From the NCBI RefSeq assembly GCF_003555545.1, contig NZ_CP032157.1, positions 1,492,546-1,556,545 of the forward strand: a DNA stretch of 64,000 nucleotides. Reading direction: 5' to 3'. The notes below the pieces were generated by a model. It ran no database searches, had not been told where the DNA came from, and saw only the letters and a list, made by a program, of their open reading frames with translations. Source of the stretch: Paraflavitalea soli (lineage in GTDB: Bacteria; Bacteroidota; Bacteroidia; Chitinophagales; Chitinophagaceae). Positions 19,201 to 28,623 of the stretch are shown here, piece by piece. Position 1 is the stretch's first letter, and every line of letters begins with the position of its first letter. Position numbers and translations under genes: made by a program.

Positions 19201-20049
19201 GTTCTTGAACTTCACCGTACCCGGAACAATGCCTGTAGTGCCCGGGAATGTAGACAGGTTGATAATATTATTGGTAGAGTGGCATTTGCCACATTTACTG
19301 TCATCTGGTGATACCATCCGCTCTCTGGGCGGCACCACGCCCCGCTGATCGATATGGGCCAGTATGATCTCATGGAAGCGAAAGTTCTTTTGCCCTTCGT
19401 CCCACTGCATATATTCAATCGCTTTCGGATCGGAACCAGGATAAGATTCATGCACCACCTGGCCGATAGAAAATACATACCGCGCATCTGCACTCGGCAA
19501 CAGCAGGCGCGGAAATTCAGCTGTGCCTGTTTGAAGGCTCTCCGAACGTGTCATTAAGATCCAGTTCTGCTTAAATTCATCCGGCAGGGCTTTTAAGAAA
19601 AGGGCGGGCGTATTGACATGCAGGTTAGCATTGAGGTAATTTTGAATCCCCGTGGGCGTGAAATCTGAGATCAACGGGATCGGCGTAGAAAGATCAAAAA
19701 CGGCCCGCACAGAAGCGTTCGCGCCCAGCGTTACCGTAGTGGGATTCGTGGAGCCTGTAACATCTCCTTCCCATCTTACGAATACAGAACCCGGATCATT
19801 TGTTGCGGTAAGTGTTATCGGGTTTGTCGATTCAAAGGTCCCGTCACAACTGCCCCCGCAATTGAGGCCTGTTGAAGTAGTGACCACTCCTGAGCCCGTA
19901 CCCATTTTCATGATCCGGATGGTGATCGGTGGGGGAGGGCCCGCAAATATTACACAGGTTACCAGCACAATAATACAGAGTAGGGTTACCTTGTAAATAG
20001 GAGAAATGCTCCGGGGTAAGCCTGCATGCAATGATGTTGCTTTCTTCAT
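16246..20049 (-). CDS. Di-heme cytochrome c / VWD-domain fusion with a membrane hairpin
   Basis: This 1267-residue protein starts with an N-terminal export/anchor helix (about residues 18-36). Next is a short divergent repeat domain (GSGVVTTSTGLNCGGSCDGT) as in bacterial InlB-like repeats. A cytochrome-like region has two c-type heme motifs, C253-x-x-C256-H257 and C710-x-x-C713-H714, and a later segment GMMPCGGPSLAKTDIETIRR that fits the Met-ligand end of cytochrome-like domains. A VWD domain begins at Gly811 (GDPHIKTVDGVSYDFQAAG), followed by the same SLF and TGDSTFA segments as in the neighbour. The C-terminus is a beta-sandwich-like domain split by two membrane helices (about 1172-1193 and 1199-1217). 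It is the first gene of the unit. An electron-transfer or redox-sensing surface role is an inference. Confidence 0.85.
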   Translation of the reverse strand: MKKATSLHAGLPRSISPIYKVTLLCIIVLVTCVIFAGPPPPITIRIMKMGTGSGVVTTSTGLNCGGSCDGTFESTNPITLTATNDPGSVFVRWEGDVTGSTNPTTVTLGANASVRAVFDLSTPIPLISDFTPTGIQNYLNANLHVNTPALFLKALPDEFKQNWILMTRSESLQTGTAEFPRLLLPSADARYVFSIGQVVHESYPGSDPKAIEYMQWDEGQKNFRFHEIILAHIDQRGVVPPRERMVSPDDSKCGKCHSTNNIINLSTFPGTTGIVPGTVKFKNKPNWDPNDSWGGMLAFNRDRIYNGSVEAAAFRKIFNLWNWRTNDSVRGLIEQLQLQPPGVPASDAITRTVGGINDGHINFAFDIVPPVFTEPAPVGDGTSTTSNYNFDNAPGAGAATALINGGAYVTLRHSGDVVTTGLAVEGRGIQFFDLLGGLDGTLNQKRISDELINHRFATSNFPIDVRPIALAIAKGFIHLDATHSTIVSTVPLSIDLSFFNDRNANTINEIYNNTKARTESPPRRRADIQKINLDRTGDLYLSVLETVPTGGLIQQYGSNTTAGTAVTMSRIRQDVFRRPIDLGTADVTDMGGKYVDQENYAASLDKLTLFRYFLQPLGVSVDKWSMGVRGRSRTYTFANGFNTYINVFDMELRPSLDNPADPRYRPVAGLTNANDETQLIGAVNSTLAALPMATQVPTFTDVQRIFNKACIECHGGLDYPPYSNYGTAVNFTENENPMGTGTPGASPRLANSHLIASSFGASLLTPLYQRITRTSEECPSGMMPCGGPSLAKTDIETIRRWIEGSKPYTNGDPHIKTVDGVSYDFQAAGEYILLSGENLQVQARHTPVETNGPLGPNDHTGLTSCVSLNTAIAIKAGSHRITYQPNIKEEPDPSGMQLRVDGKLVSITRTGISLGIDGRIMPTSAPGGIQVEATGGTVLVITPGWWDHYKVWYLNLDTRKIRATMGLMGAIAPGSWLPALPDGNSMGPMPRDLTQRYNDLYFKFGNAWRVTDSTSLFDYAPGTSTKSFGVEGWPGGNNAQSCKVPGQTGDIKPRAPFTRQVAEQLAAGITAADHREDAIKDLMATGDSTFARTYLLADKINRNNAPDAPTLIYPADFDSVSTTPVGFKWNKTTDKDGDALSYSLYVWPVNELPDLNKAQALPSSSTAGLVGGSLLYWLAGLILLVFLLLYFTLMKKRRGLLALLTLLLLAVLIVAWWLRSHGDQAGQAELTKEVKEVQQGKAYFWKVMVEDGQGGVTESETRRVYIR

Positions 20050-20421
20050 AGTTTAGCTTTTGAATAACCGGTACCTGATCTCACAGGTAGCCGGAATACC
20101 CGGTTTGTACAACCAGGTATATAGATTGTATTCCCCGGCAAAATGCCCGGGTCGTCATAGTTTGCAATGACAGGGACGTTTGGTTGGCCTTAACCGGAAA
20201 CTCAATTTCGGAGGTGCGGAATTGCAGACAATCAATACGGTACGATGAAATAGTACGGCTAAAAAGGAAAGACTACTGATCTGAGGCCTTGAATGTAAGA
20301 GAATGTGCTCGTGAGGCCACATTTCCGGGCAAAAAGAAAGGGTTCTGAATTGATGGATGAACTTGTTCTCAATAAAGATAGTAATATGTCAGATCAATGC
20401 CAATACCACAATAGTGGTATA
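20050..20421. other. 372-bp gap upstream of the cytochrome/VWD unit
   Basis: No credible gene is present. It should hold the promoter of the minus-strand cytochrome/VWD operon. At its other end a 7-bp stem (ATACCAC 20403-20409 with GTGGTAT 20414-20420, 4-nt loop) abuts the stop of the next T9SS gene; there is no T-run, so it is a weak terminator candidate at best. Confidence 0.35.
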
Positions 20422-22848
20422 TTATCTCAGCAACATGACCACCCCTTTGCGGTACACCGTACCGCAGGTGGTAACTGCTTTCACCTGGTACACATAACCG
20501 CCATTCGGTTGCAATGTCCCTTTATAATAGCCGTTCCAGCAGGAGGAGGCATTGGTGGCTGAGAATACCCGCTCTCCCCAGCGGTTAAAAACTTCAAATT
20601 GTAAGGAAGTTACACGGCCCCAGTATTTTAAGCCAAAACAATCATTGTTGCCATCATTATTGGGAGTAAAAGCTGATGCCATATTATATTGCTGCTTGTC
20701 GGGCTGGAAATTGACCGCCACAAATACCGAATCTTTTCTTATACAGCCATGCTGGTCTGTTGCCTGCACATAATAAGTGGTAGGCACCAATGGAGTAACT
20801 ACTGGATCTGCTGCTGTAAGCTGGGTGATGCCTGGAATGGCATCCCACACATAGGTACTGGCGCCCCGCACATGTAAGATCGCCTGGCTATTGGCGCAGC
20901 CCACGTCGTTTGAACTTGTTACTGTAATGCGTGGCAATGGGTTCACCGTTACCGGAATATTCAGAATTGCCGTACCCTGACAGGTATTTTCTTTGATCGT
21001 CACTCCATAATTCGTAGAAGTGGCCGGATGCACCAAGAGTGAATTCACATTAGTGGCCAGGTTACTGGTACCCGATGACCATGTATATTCATCTCCACCC
21101 GAGGCTTGTAATATTATCGTATCACCTGCACAGATAGTGCCTTTGTTGGCGGATGCTGCAAAAGAGGATATTGAACGCACATTGATGGTAACAGAATCTT
21201 TGCTATGGCAGCCATTCGTTCCTTTAACCTCCACCAGGTACTTTGTGTTTACAGCCGGACCGGCCACCGGGTTACTGATGGCGGCATCACTAAGCCCCTG
21301 TTGTGGCCGCCAGTTGTAAGAGGCTGCCCCGGGAGCAAAGGCCGACAGCTGGGTAGTGGCCCCCGGGCAGATCACAGCAGCTGCACTCATCGTGATCACT
21401 GGCTTTGCCTTCGTCATTATGTCAACCGTGTCTTTCGCCTCACATCCCTGCGGATTCGAGCCCGTCACAATATACCTGATGGCGTTTGCCGGTGTAGCAA
21501 TAGGGTTTGCAATTTGCGGGTCGCTCAGGTATACAGTAGTATTCCATTGATATTGGATGGCGCCTGTAGCCTGTAAAGACACAGGCTCTCCTGCACAAAC
21601 GGTAGTATCTCCAATGGTGTTTACATCCATCGTGCACCAGGCTGCCGAAGCAATAAAGTGATCTTCCACTTCTCCATCACGGGCAAATCCAGTAGCCTGC
21701 GAGGCCAGGCCGGCATCGGAACCCAACCGCAAGCGGAAGCCATAACCTGCCGCCGTACCGGGAGATAAATAAGCAGGCAGTCCTGTCCAGGTGAGCGTAG
21801 CTGCAATAGCATTGGGCAAAACAGTCAGCGTAACGGCCTCTCCCGTACCAAATACACCATTCCTGTCATAGTCAAACCAACCTGTTAGGTAAGCGTTTTG
21901 CCCTGTTGTATTGTGTACCGGCACCTGTACCTGATACGTGCCCGATCCGTCATAGATGGGGAACATGGAGCTGCTTTCTTCATCCACGCCCGAAGCATTG
22001 TCATCCAGTGTTTCGCTGCCATCGGCATCAGGTGGAGTGCTGCCAATATATAAACCATCAAACCTGCTGACCGATGGGAGCGGCGCCAGGTAATTACAGC
22101 TATTGTTCACACTGTATGATATACGGTGGTGTGCACTTCCATAGGAGGCGGGCAGGTCGCCGCGGTCTACCGGCGCCATCAGCCCAAAGGTGATCCCCAT
22201 ACTTCCGTTGGTCCCGTTTCGCTCAAACGCTACACCCAGGGTCAGGTCTCCGGTATTTGCTTCAGTTGCCAGCATGGGGTTTTGCCCCAGCAATGAAGCC
22301 CCTCCATACGTCTCAGCAAGGGACACCGCCTGTGTATTACATCCCGTTACCGGGTTCGTTGTTTGCGTTGAGTTGCGGAAGAAATCGATCGTCTGCCAGT
22401 TGCTTCCGTTTGTAGTGAGCTTAGTAACCTCAAAAGGGGTGCTTGCCTCCGCATCAGCCGTCACAAAGGTAAAGGCCACAGGAGCGCCTGCCCGGGAGGC
22501 CGTTACCCGCATCGTAAAGCGGCAATCAGCTGCAATAAGACTACTGTATAAAGCAGGTTGTATAGATGGATCGCTAAAATTGTACAATAAATGGAAGATG
22601 GCTCCCCGCCAGGTATTCATGACCCAGGGAACAGGTACTGCAGGTGAAACTTGTGAAAAGCGGACAGTGATCGATAATCCATCTGTTGTAGTAAAAGTTC
22701 GGGTGGCTCCATCTGAAATCGTAAAGCCAGCCCAGTTAAACCACCATATCTCGTTACGAAGATTGCCGGTACCCTGGTCGGCATATTGGGCTAAAGAACT
22801 GAAAGTAGAATAGGACAACACCATGGCTAAAACGAAGAACCTCATCAT
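20422..22848 (-). CDS. T9SS type B sorting-domain protein with GEVED and Ig-like domains
   Basis: The frame is open from 22881, but the ATG at 22848 starts a signal peptide (MMRFFVLAMVLSYSTFSSLA), giving 808 residues. The first 240 residues form an N-terminal beta domain. At about 250-395 comes a GEVED domain (DLPASYGSAHHRI, DYDRNGVFGTGEAV, ARDGEVEDHF). Several Ig-like modules of about 85 residues follow, each with an opening VCAGEPVSLQATGAIQYQWN-like word, a Cys pair and a TxYxV strand. The end is the type B sorting signal (SAFTPNNDGNNDCFGL, QFEVFNRWGERVF, NGGYVYQV). Export by T9SS and retention at the cell surface are expected; a precise role is unknown. Confidence 0.9.
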   Translation of the reverse strand: MMRFFVLAMVLSYSTFSSLAQYADQGTGNLRNEIWWFNWAGFTISDGATRTFTTTDGLSITVRFSQVSPAVPVPWVMNTWRGAIFHLLYNFSDPSIQPALYSSLIAADCRFTMRVTASRAGAPVAFTFVTADAEASTPFEVTKLTTNGSNWQTIDFFRNSTQTTNPVTGCNTQAVSLAETYGGASLLGQNPMLATEANTGDLTLGVAFERNGTNGSMGITFGLMAPVDRGDLPASYGSAHHRISYSVNNSCNYLAPLPSVSRFDGLYIGSTPPDADGSETLDDNASGVDEESSSMFPIYDGSGTYQVQVPVHNTTGQNAYLTGWFDYDRNGVFGTGEAVTLTVLPNAIAATLTWTGLPAYLSPGTAAGYGFRLRLGSDAGLASQATGFARDGEVEDHFIASAAWCTMDVNTIGDTTVCAGEPVSLQATGAIQYQWNTTVYLSDPQIANPIATPANAIRYIVTGSNPQGCEAKDTVDIMTKAKPVITMSAAAVICPGATTQLSAFAPGAASYNWRPQQGLSDAAISNPVAGPAVNTKYLVEVKGTNGCHSKDSVTINVRSISSFAASANKGTICAGDTIILQASGGDEYTWSSGTSNLATNVNSLLVHPATSTNYGVTIKENTCQGTAILNIPVTVNPLPRITVTSSNDVGCANSQAILHVRGASTYVWDAIPGITQLTAADPVVTPLVPTTYYVQATDQHGCIRKDSVFVAVNFQPDKQQYNMASAFTPNNDGNNDCFGLKYWGRVTSLQFEVFNRWGERVFSATNASSCWNGYYKGTLQPNGGYVYQVKAVTTCGTVYRKGVVMLLR

Positions 22849-22968
22849 GCATTGGGTGCCGGATTTTAAAGGGGTGGGCACGAAGCTTCCAAAATAGAAA
22901 AAATAATGGAATATCCTGCAAGATCACTGATACATATAATTGTTATATATATTATTGATATATACAAA

Positions 22969-23436
22969 TTAAAACCACGACGAGGTAGCTTCGTTGATCT
23001 CCTTCCGCAACTCTGATAATTTAAGCGCATAAGCCTGCAGCTTTTGCTCCTCCTCTGTTTGCGGCACCCAGGCCGGTACAGGCACCGTCTTACCGTCGGC
23101 ATCCACCGCCGCAAACACGATCACACAATGCGTGGTCTTTGTTTCTACCTTCGTCATGGGGTTGATCGCTTTAATATCCACTGCAATATGCATACTGCTC
23201 CTGCCTGTATAAATGATCCGTGCCTGCACTTCTACAATATCCCCAATATGGATCGGATTGATGAACCGGATGCCACCCACATATACGGTTACACAATACT
23301 GGCTGCTCCAGTTTACGGCACAGGTATAGGCCGTTTGGTCTATCCATTTCATCACTGCGCCGCCATGCACCTTGCCGCCAAAATTTACATCCGAAGGCTG
23401 ACTCAAAAAACGAAACTTAACAATGGGATCTGTCAT
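22969..23436 (-). CDS. Acyl-CoA thioesterase, hotdog fold
   Basis: An open frame begins at 23538, but I take the ATG at 23436 (MTDPIVKFRFLSQPSDVNFG), giving 155 residues, the normal size. The hotdog helix and the substrate loop are seen in NFGGKVHGGAVMKWIDQTAY, with the catalytic Asp in WIDQ, and the central strands in VGGIRFINPIHIGDIVEVQA. The family (acyl-CoA hydrolases such as YciA and cytosolic thioesterases) cleaves acyl-CoA to free acid and CoA in the cytoplasm. The C-terminal helix is charged. No operon partner is evident; the next gene upstream is divergent. Chain-length preference cannot be predicted. Confidence 0.87.
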   Translation of the reverse strand: MTDPIVKFRFLSQPSDVNFGGKVHGGAVMKWIDQTAYTCAVNWSSQYCVTVYVGGIRFINPIHIGDIVEVQARIIYTGRSSMHIAVDIKAINPMTKVETKTTHCVIVFAAVDADGKTVPVPAWVPQTEEEQKLQAYALKLSELRKEINEATSSWF

Positions 23437-23652
23437 GTATGCTCCTGTTTGAAGGCGTAAGGTATAAAAAAAGGGCCTGATGCCCATATACGGTCCTATC
23501 AGGATCAATGACGGCCTTGTAATGTCGGGTTTGTACAAGTATCTCAGGTCGTATATCTGATTTTTCAGTCGTTCGTCTTTAATATTCCTGCAGCAGGAAT
23601 ATCTACCTGGAAATTACTCTATTTTCGGGACCGCCTAAAACAACTGCCCGAT

Positions 23653-26600
23653 ATGAAAGAAAAGTTCCACCCGCTGCTGGTACTTTTAGTATGCCTATGC
23701 ATACAAGCAAAAAGCCAGACCCTCCTCCCTGCCAACACGATCATCACACAAAACTTTAATGGTATCGGAGCCTCCGGCACAGCCGCCTTGCCGGCCGACT
23801 GGAAGTTCTCAGGTGCGGGCAATGGTGCTGCCGCTACCTGGGCCGGTATCAATACAGTGGCTACTACCCAGGGAGCCTCCGGCGGCACACCTGTTGCCGG
23901 CGGCGCTTATAACTGGGGCACCGCAGCAGGCGCCGACAGAAGCATCGGATTTATGACCAGTGCTTCCTATGCTGCTCCCAATGCCATCATGGCTTACTAC
24001 CGTAATACGACCGGGACTACAGTAACAACAGTTACCATCAGTTATTCTGTAGAGCGCTACCGGGTAAATACCGGCGCTTGCAGCCTGGCTTTCTTTTCTT
24101 CTATCAATGGCAGTACCTGGACCGCACAGAATGCAGGTGATATTTCTGCCGGTGTGTTCCTGCCCGGTGGCAGCAGTTATACCTTTAGCAATCCCCAGGC
24201 TGTGACGAAAACCGTAGTGATCACAGGTCTTTCCATCGCCAACAATGCAGATATCTATTTTCGCTGGGTATTTACCACTACCGGCACCACTACCTCCCAG
24301 GGCATTGGGTTGGATGATGTGGCTGTATTCGCTGGCAGCGCAACGCCGGTGATGTCGGCCGATCTGAACGTTGCCCTGACTGGTGATGTCACCAGCGATG
24401 GACAAGCGAATGCAGGAGATAAACTCACCTACACCGCCACCATTAAAAATTCCGGCAGCGGCGCTGTTGCGGGTGTAAACTATTCCAATACCATACCCAC
24501 CAATACAACGCTCACCGGAACCATCAAAACCTCCGCACTGGCCCGGGACGACCAATATACTACCCCTGCGAATACGATCCTTAATGGCAGTACTGTACTG
24601 GCCAATGATTTTGGTGTGCCTGCAGTGACCGTGGTATCTTTTGGCGCCATCGGCAATCCGGTCACCCTGGCCAATGGTTCCAATACCACCCCTACGGAGG
24701 GAGGGGGCACCGTGTTGATGAATGTCAATGGCACTTTTACCTATACACCTGCTGCCGGCTTTACGGGTGTAGACCGGTTTGCCTATATAGCCAGCTCCGG
24801 TACCCAGCCCGACAATGACGCCATCGTTTCCATCACCGTGGGGTCCGCGGTCAATGCGGTCAATGACAGTTATTCAGTGATTGGCAATGTGAGCATCACC
24901 CTGGCGGCTGGCGCCGGCATCCTGTCCAACGACCCGGGTGATAATAAAGCATTGCTCTCTGTAAACGGTAGTGCTGCCAATATAGGCGGCCCCATTACTA
25001 CAGCACAGGGCGGTACACTTACCGTGAACGCAAATGGAAGTTTCACGTACGATCCTCCTGCCGGTTATGAAGGCAGTGATCAATTTACCTATAGCATTGA
25101 CAATGCATTTGCAGCACCTGCCACTGCTACCGTTACACTCAATATCAGTGGCATGATCTGGTTTGTAAACAATAATGTAGGTACTAATGGCAGTGGAAAG
25201 CTGAGCTCACCTTTTAATTCGCTCAACAATTTTCAGGCAGTAAACAATGGGACCGGTAACAATCCTGCCGCCAATGACAATATTTTCCTGTATGAAAGTG
25301 GCACCAGCTATGATGGTTCTGTTACCTTGCTCAACGGGCAAAAACTCATCGGGCAAGATGCTGCTGCTACCCTGGCCACTATTACAGGCCTTTCGGTACC
25401 TTCTTATTCAGCCGCTTTACCGGTAACTGATAATGGCAACGCTACCCTGGTGACCCTGGTAGCCACCACTGCTGCCACCAATCCCATCAACCTTATTGCT
25501 GCAGCCTCTAATACCATCCGTGGATTCACCATTGGTAATAACACCGGTAGTGGCATCAGCGGAACAGGTTTTGGCACCCTCACCGTAGCAGAGGTGGCAA
25601 AAAATGGTACCGGCAATGCCATCACCGTAAACGGAGGCACCATCAATGGTACCTTTACCAATATTACCACCACCAGTGGAACAGTGCCTCTGTCATTCAC
25701 CAATATCAGCGGCGCCCTTACAGTTAATGCCGGAAGTATTTCGGGCAACACGGGAACGGGCTTGCTTATCTCCGGATCAGCCGGCAATTTCACCTTCACC
25801 AATTTGCCCATTACCAACCCTGGTGGTACTGCTTTCCAGGTAGCTGGGGGCAATGGTACCATTGCACATGCAGGTACTATTTCCAAGAACAATGCCGGGC
25901 GGCTGCTGGATCTCCAGTCCCGTACCGGTGGCAGTATTACCATCAGTGGTAATCTTTCTTCTACCAGTACCTCAACGGGTATCCTTGTTCAGAATAATAC
26001 CGGAGGTTCCATTACCCTCAGCGGCAGCTCCAAAGTGCTGAATACCGGGGCCTCAACACCGCTTACCATCCAAACCAATACAGGCGCTGTCGTTAATATT
26101 ACAGGTGGCCTGGCGCTTACTTCCACTACCGCTATGGCCATGAACGTAAGCGGAGGTGGCACGGTTACTGTTACGGGAACCGGCAATACCATTTCCAATG
26201 GTAATGGCGGCGCCCTCTCCGTGGTCAATACAACCATTGGTGCAGGCAATTTAAACTTTCAAAGCATTGCATCCAATGGGGCCATCAATGGCATCCTGCT
26301 CAATAATACAGGTGCCGGAGGCCTGGTGGTGACCGGTACGGGAACGGCGGGCACCGGTGGTACTATCCAGAATTGTACACAACGGGGTGCACGCTTTATT
26401 TTGGCTTCCAATATATCTCTCTCCTATATGACCTTCACCGGCAATGGAACCGCCAACATCGATGCGGCAGCTACCGCAGGAGATGCCTTAAATGGTACCA
26501 ACACCAATGTCGCCGCAGGCATTGATCTCCAAACGGTAAGCGGCTTCTCTGCCTCCAATGTAACCATCACCGGCGGTGCACAGATGGGTCTGAATGGTAA

Positions 26601-27705
26601 AGGTGTTTCCAATTTGGTGCTGACTAATTGTTCCGTGCAAAATACAGGCGATGAAGTTCTGGAAGACGGGGTACAACTGGTGAATCTGTCGGGCACCTGC
26701 ACAGTAACCAACTCTTCTTTTACCGGCAATTTCCACCGCCAGTTTGAAGTACAGAACAGCACCGGTAACCTCAACCTCAGCATGACGGGCTGTACGTTCG
26801 ACCACCTTAGCTATGTTTCCACGGGGGGCCAGGGCATGCTGCTGGTAGGGCATACCTCTGCCGTCATTGTGGCTTCCATTAAGTCCTCCCTCTTTAAGAA
26901 CAATTTTGGGACCGCCTTCACGGGCCAGGTTATTAACAATGGTAATGTCACTATTACCCTGGGCAGTAACGGACTTGCCAATATCCCCGCCGAAGGAAAT
27001 ACCTTCACCGATAATTCAGGGGCCATCCAGATGCTGAGCGACAATGCAGGGGCATTGAATTACGGCATCGGCAATAATGGGATCACCGTTTCTGCGGTGG
27101 TGACTTCCGGTTTTACGCCTGTCACCTTCCGCAAAGGCACCAATGCTACCGGCTTTGTAGGTGGCACATTCGGGTTCAATACTATTGGTAATGCTGCTGT
27201 TGCTAATTCCGGTACCAATGCTGCTGGTATAAACGGGCTAAGCATTACCAACGAAGGATTGAGCGGAGGAATGAATATAACCGTGAGTAATAATACCATC
27301 CAGCGCGTTTCTCAAAGAGGAATGGAAGTGTTGTTGCAGCTCAACGACAATCTCAATGTAGCCGTGCTCAACAATACCTTCCAAAATCCCAACCCTTCCG
27401 CTGTACCAGGTAACAGGGTCGGTCATGCTATCTTCATGCAATCGGGTACCGATGCAGCGGACGCGGGCACGCTTTGCGCAGAAATACAAAACAATAGCAT
27501 CAGTGGCGCCTGGGATGATATTACCTCAGGCAATATTCGCGTGCGCATGTTTCCTACAGGGGGCAGTGACAAATTCAGGATAAGGAACCTGGCAACCGGT
27601 ACAGCCGCAGCCGTGGTTACGTTCCTGAATACTACCAATGCAGGTGCAGTGGCATCAGCTACCACACCCACAGCCTATCTCACAGGAGCTGCTGCCTGTT
27701 TCTGA
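23653..27705 (+). CDS. Large beta-helix adhesin-like surface protein
   Basis: The 1350-residue protein begins with a signal peptide (MKEKFHPLLVLLVCLCIQAK). Residues about 25-230 resemble a choice-of-anchor-like jelly roll. From about 236 comes a DUF11-like strand set (DLNVALTGDVTSDGQANAGD), then two cadherin-like Ig modules (about 290-500; NGTFTYTPAAGFTGVDRFAY and NGSFTYDPPAGYEGSDQFTY). The rest (about 505-1340) is a Gly/Asn/Thr-rich right-handed beta-helix. It ends at ACF without a T9SS signal. The next gene starts 27 bp later in the same frame and carries a sorting signal and the sort of module expected at the end of such a protein. It may be a split gene or a cell-surface pair. Confidence 0.85.
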   Translation: MKEKFHPLLVLLVCLCIQAKSQTLLPANTIITQNFNGIGASGTAALPADWKFSGAGNGAAATWAGINTVATTQGASGGTPVAGGAYNWGTAAGADRSIGFMTSASYAAPNAIMAYYRNTTGTTVTTVTISYSVERYRVNTGACSLAFFSSINGSTWTAQNAGDISAGVFLPGGSSYTFSNPQAVTKTVVITGLSIANNADIYFRWVFTTTGTTTSQGIGLDDVAVFAGSATPVMSADLNVALTGDVTSDGQANAGDKLTYTATIKNSGSGAVAGVNYSNTIPTNTTLTGTIKTSALARDDQYTTPANTILNGSTVLANDFGVPAVTVVSFGAIGNPVTLANGSNTTPTEGGGTVLMNVNGTFTYTPAAGFTGVDRFAYIASSGTQPDNDAIVSITVGSAVNAVNDSYSVIGNVSITLAAGAGILSNDPGDNKALLSVNGSAANIGGPITTAQGGTLTVNANGSFTYDPPAGYEGSDQFTYSIDNAFAAPATATVTLNISGMIWFVNNNVGTNGSGKLSSPFNSLNNFQAVNNGTGNNPAANDNIFLYESGTSYDGSVTLLNGQKLIGQDAAATLATITGLSVPSYSAALPVTDNGNATLVTLVATTAATNPINLIAAASNTIRGFTIGNNTGSGISGTGFGTLTVAEVAKNGTGNAITVNGGTINGTFTNITTTSGTVPLSFTNISGALTVNAGSISGNTGTGLLISGSAGNFTFTNLPITNPGGTAFQVAGGNGTIAHAGTISKNNAGRLLDLQSRTGGSITISGNLSSTSTSTGILVQNNTGGSITLSGSSKVLNTGASTPLTIQTNTGAVVNITGGLALTSTTAMAMNVSGGGTVTVTGTGNTISNGNGGALSVVNTTIGAGNLNFQSIASNGAINGILLNNTGAGGLVVTGTGTAGTGGTIQNCTQRGARFILASNISLSYMTFTGNGTANIDAAATAGDALNGTNTNVAAGIDLQTVSGFSASNVTITGGAQMGLNGKGVSNLVLTNCSVQNTGDEVLEDGVQLVNLSGTCTVTNSSFTGNFHRQFEVQNSTGNLNLSMTGCTFDHLSYVSTGGQGMLLVGHTSAVIVASIKSSLFKNNFGTAFTGQVINNGNVTITLGSNGLANIPAEGNTFTDNSGAIQMLSDNAGALNYGIGNNGITVSAVVTSGFTPVTFRKGTNATGFVGGTFGFNTIGNAAVANSGTNAAGINGLSITNEGLSGGMNITVSNNTIQRVSQRGMEVLLQLNDNLNVAVLNNTFQNPNPSAVPGNRVGHAIFMQSGTDAADAGTLCAEIQNNSISGAWDDITSGNIRVRMFPTGGSDKFRIRNLATGTAAAVVTFLNTTNAGAVASATTPTAYLTGAAACF

Positions 27706-27732
27706 TCTTCAAACCTTAAAAACACGGGAAAA

Positions 27733-28575
27733 ATGAACAACAATATATTCTTACCACGTATAACTAAAATGACCGGTCTGCTGGCAGCCATGCTAGGTAG
27801 TCAGGCCCTTGTTGCACAAATGAATCCTTTATCGCTGGGTACTATCCAGGCCGGCGACAGTGTGGTCATCGTATACGATGTAAACATCAATAATCCATTG
27901 CCGCCCGGTACCCTGCAGATCAGTAACCAGGGATCCCTGAGTGGGGCTGGCTTTGCCACCTTCCTGACCAACTATCCCGGCACAGCCACAGCCAATGATG
28001 CCACCATCACCCTGCTGAATGTAGCTCTCCCCATGAAGCTGATCAGCTTTACAGCCCAGGAAAAGAACAATACCATTGTGCTGAATTGGAAAGCAACTGC
28101 TGAATCACAGCTCAGGCGCTACGAGGTAGAAAGAAGTGTTGATGGCAGGAACTTTACAAAGATAGGAGAGGTGGCTGCCCGCAATGCTGCCGGCGCCATT
28201 GCTTATTCATTGGTGGATCAGTCGCCCAATAACGGGAGTAATTATTACCGGCTGCGTGTGGAAGACCTCGATGGTGCTGCCGAATATTCACAGATACTCC
28301 GCTTAACCCTGCACAACGGCGGACAGGTGATCGCTATCTATCCCAATCCCGTGATCAATTCCTCTTTTGTCCTGCAATTCTCCCATGTGCCGCAGGACGA
28401 TTATCGCCTGGAAGTATACAACAGTATCGGTAGCCGCGTGTTTAGTCAGTCCATCAAACATCCGGGCAGGTCATCCACCCAAACTATCCAAATGGGAACT
28501 GTAGCACCAGGGATCTATCATATAGCCATCAGGGGAGCCAACCTCAGCTTTTCAAAAACCGTAACGGTGCAATAA
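27733..28575 (+). CDS. T9SS type A sorting-domain protein paired with the adhesin
   Basis: The protein has 280 residues. Its N-terminus (MNNNIFLPRITKMTGLLAAM, cleaved near ALVAQ) is a plausible signal peptide. A short DUF11-like unit follows (LGTIQAGDSVVIVYDVNINN), with an ending like ATANDATITLL that usually continues a larger adhesin. A fibronectin-like linker comes next (LPMKLISFTAQEKNNTIVLN), and the last 75 residues are a type A C-terminal domain (IYPNPVINSSFVLQF, VYNSIGSRVF, APGIYHIAI). It lies 27 bp after the stop of the large adhesin and in the same frame. The pair might act together at the cell surface, or represent one gene interrupted by a stop codon. Confidence 0.85.
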   Translation: MNNNIFLPRITKMTGLLAAMLGSQALVAQMNPLSLGTIQAGDSVVIVYDVNINNPLPPGTLQISNQGSLSGAGFATFLTNYPGTATANDATITLLNVALPMKLISFTAQEKNNTIVLNWKATAESQLRRYEVERSVDGRNFTKIGEVAARNAAGAIAYSLVDQSPNNGSNYYRLRVEDLDGAAEYSQILRLTLHNGGQVIAIYPNPVINSSFVLQFSHVPQDDYRLEVYNSIGSRVFSQSIKHPGRSSTQTIQMGTVAPGIYHIAIRGANLSFSKTVTVQ

Positions 28576-28623
28576 TAATAGCACTCATCAAAATATAGTA
28601 TTCTAACATTGCACGCTGTAAGA

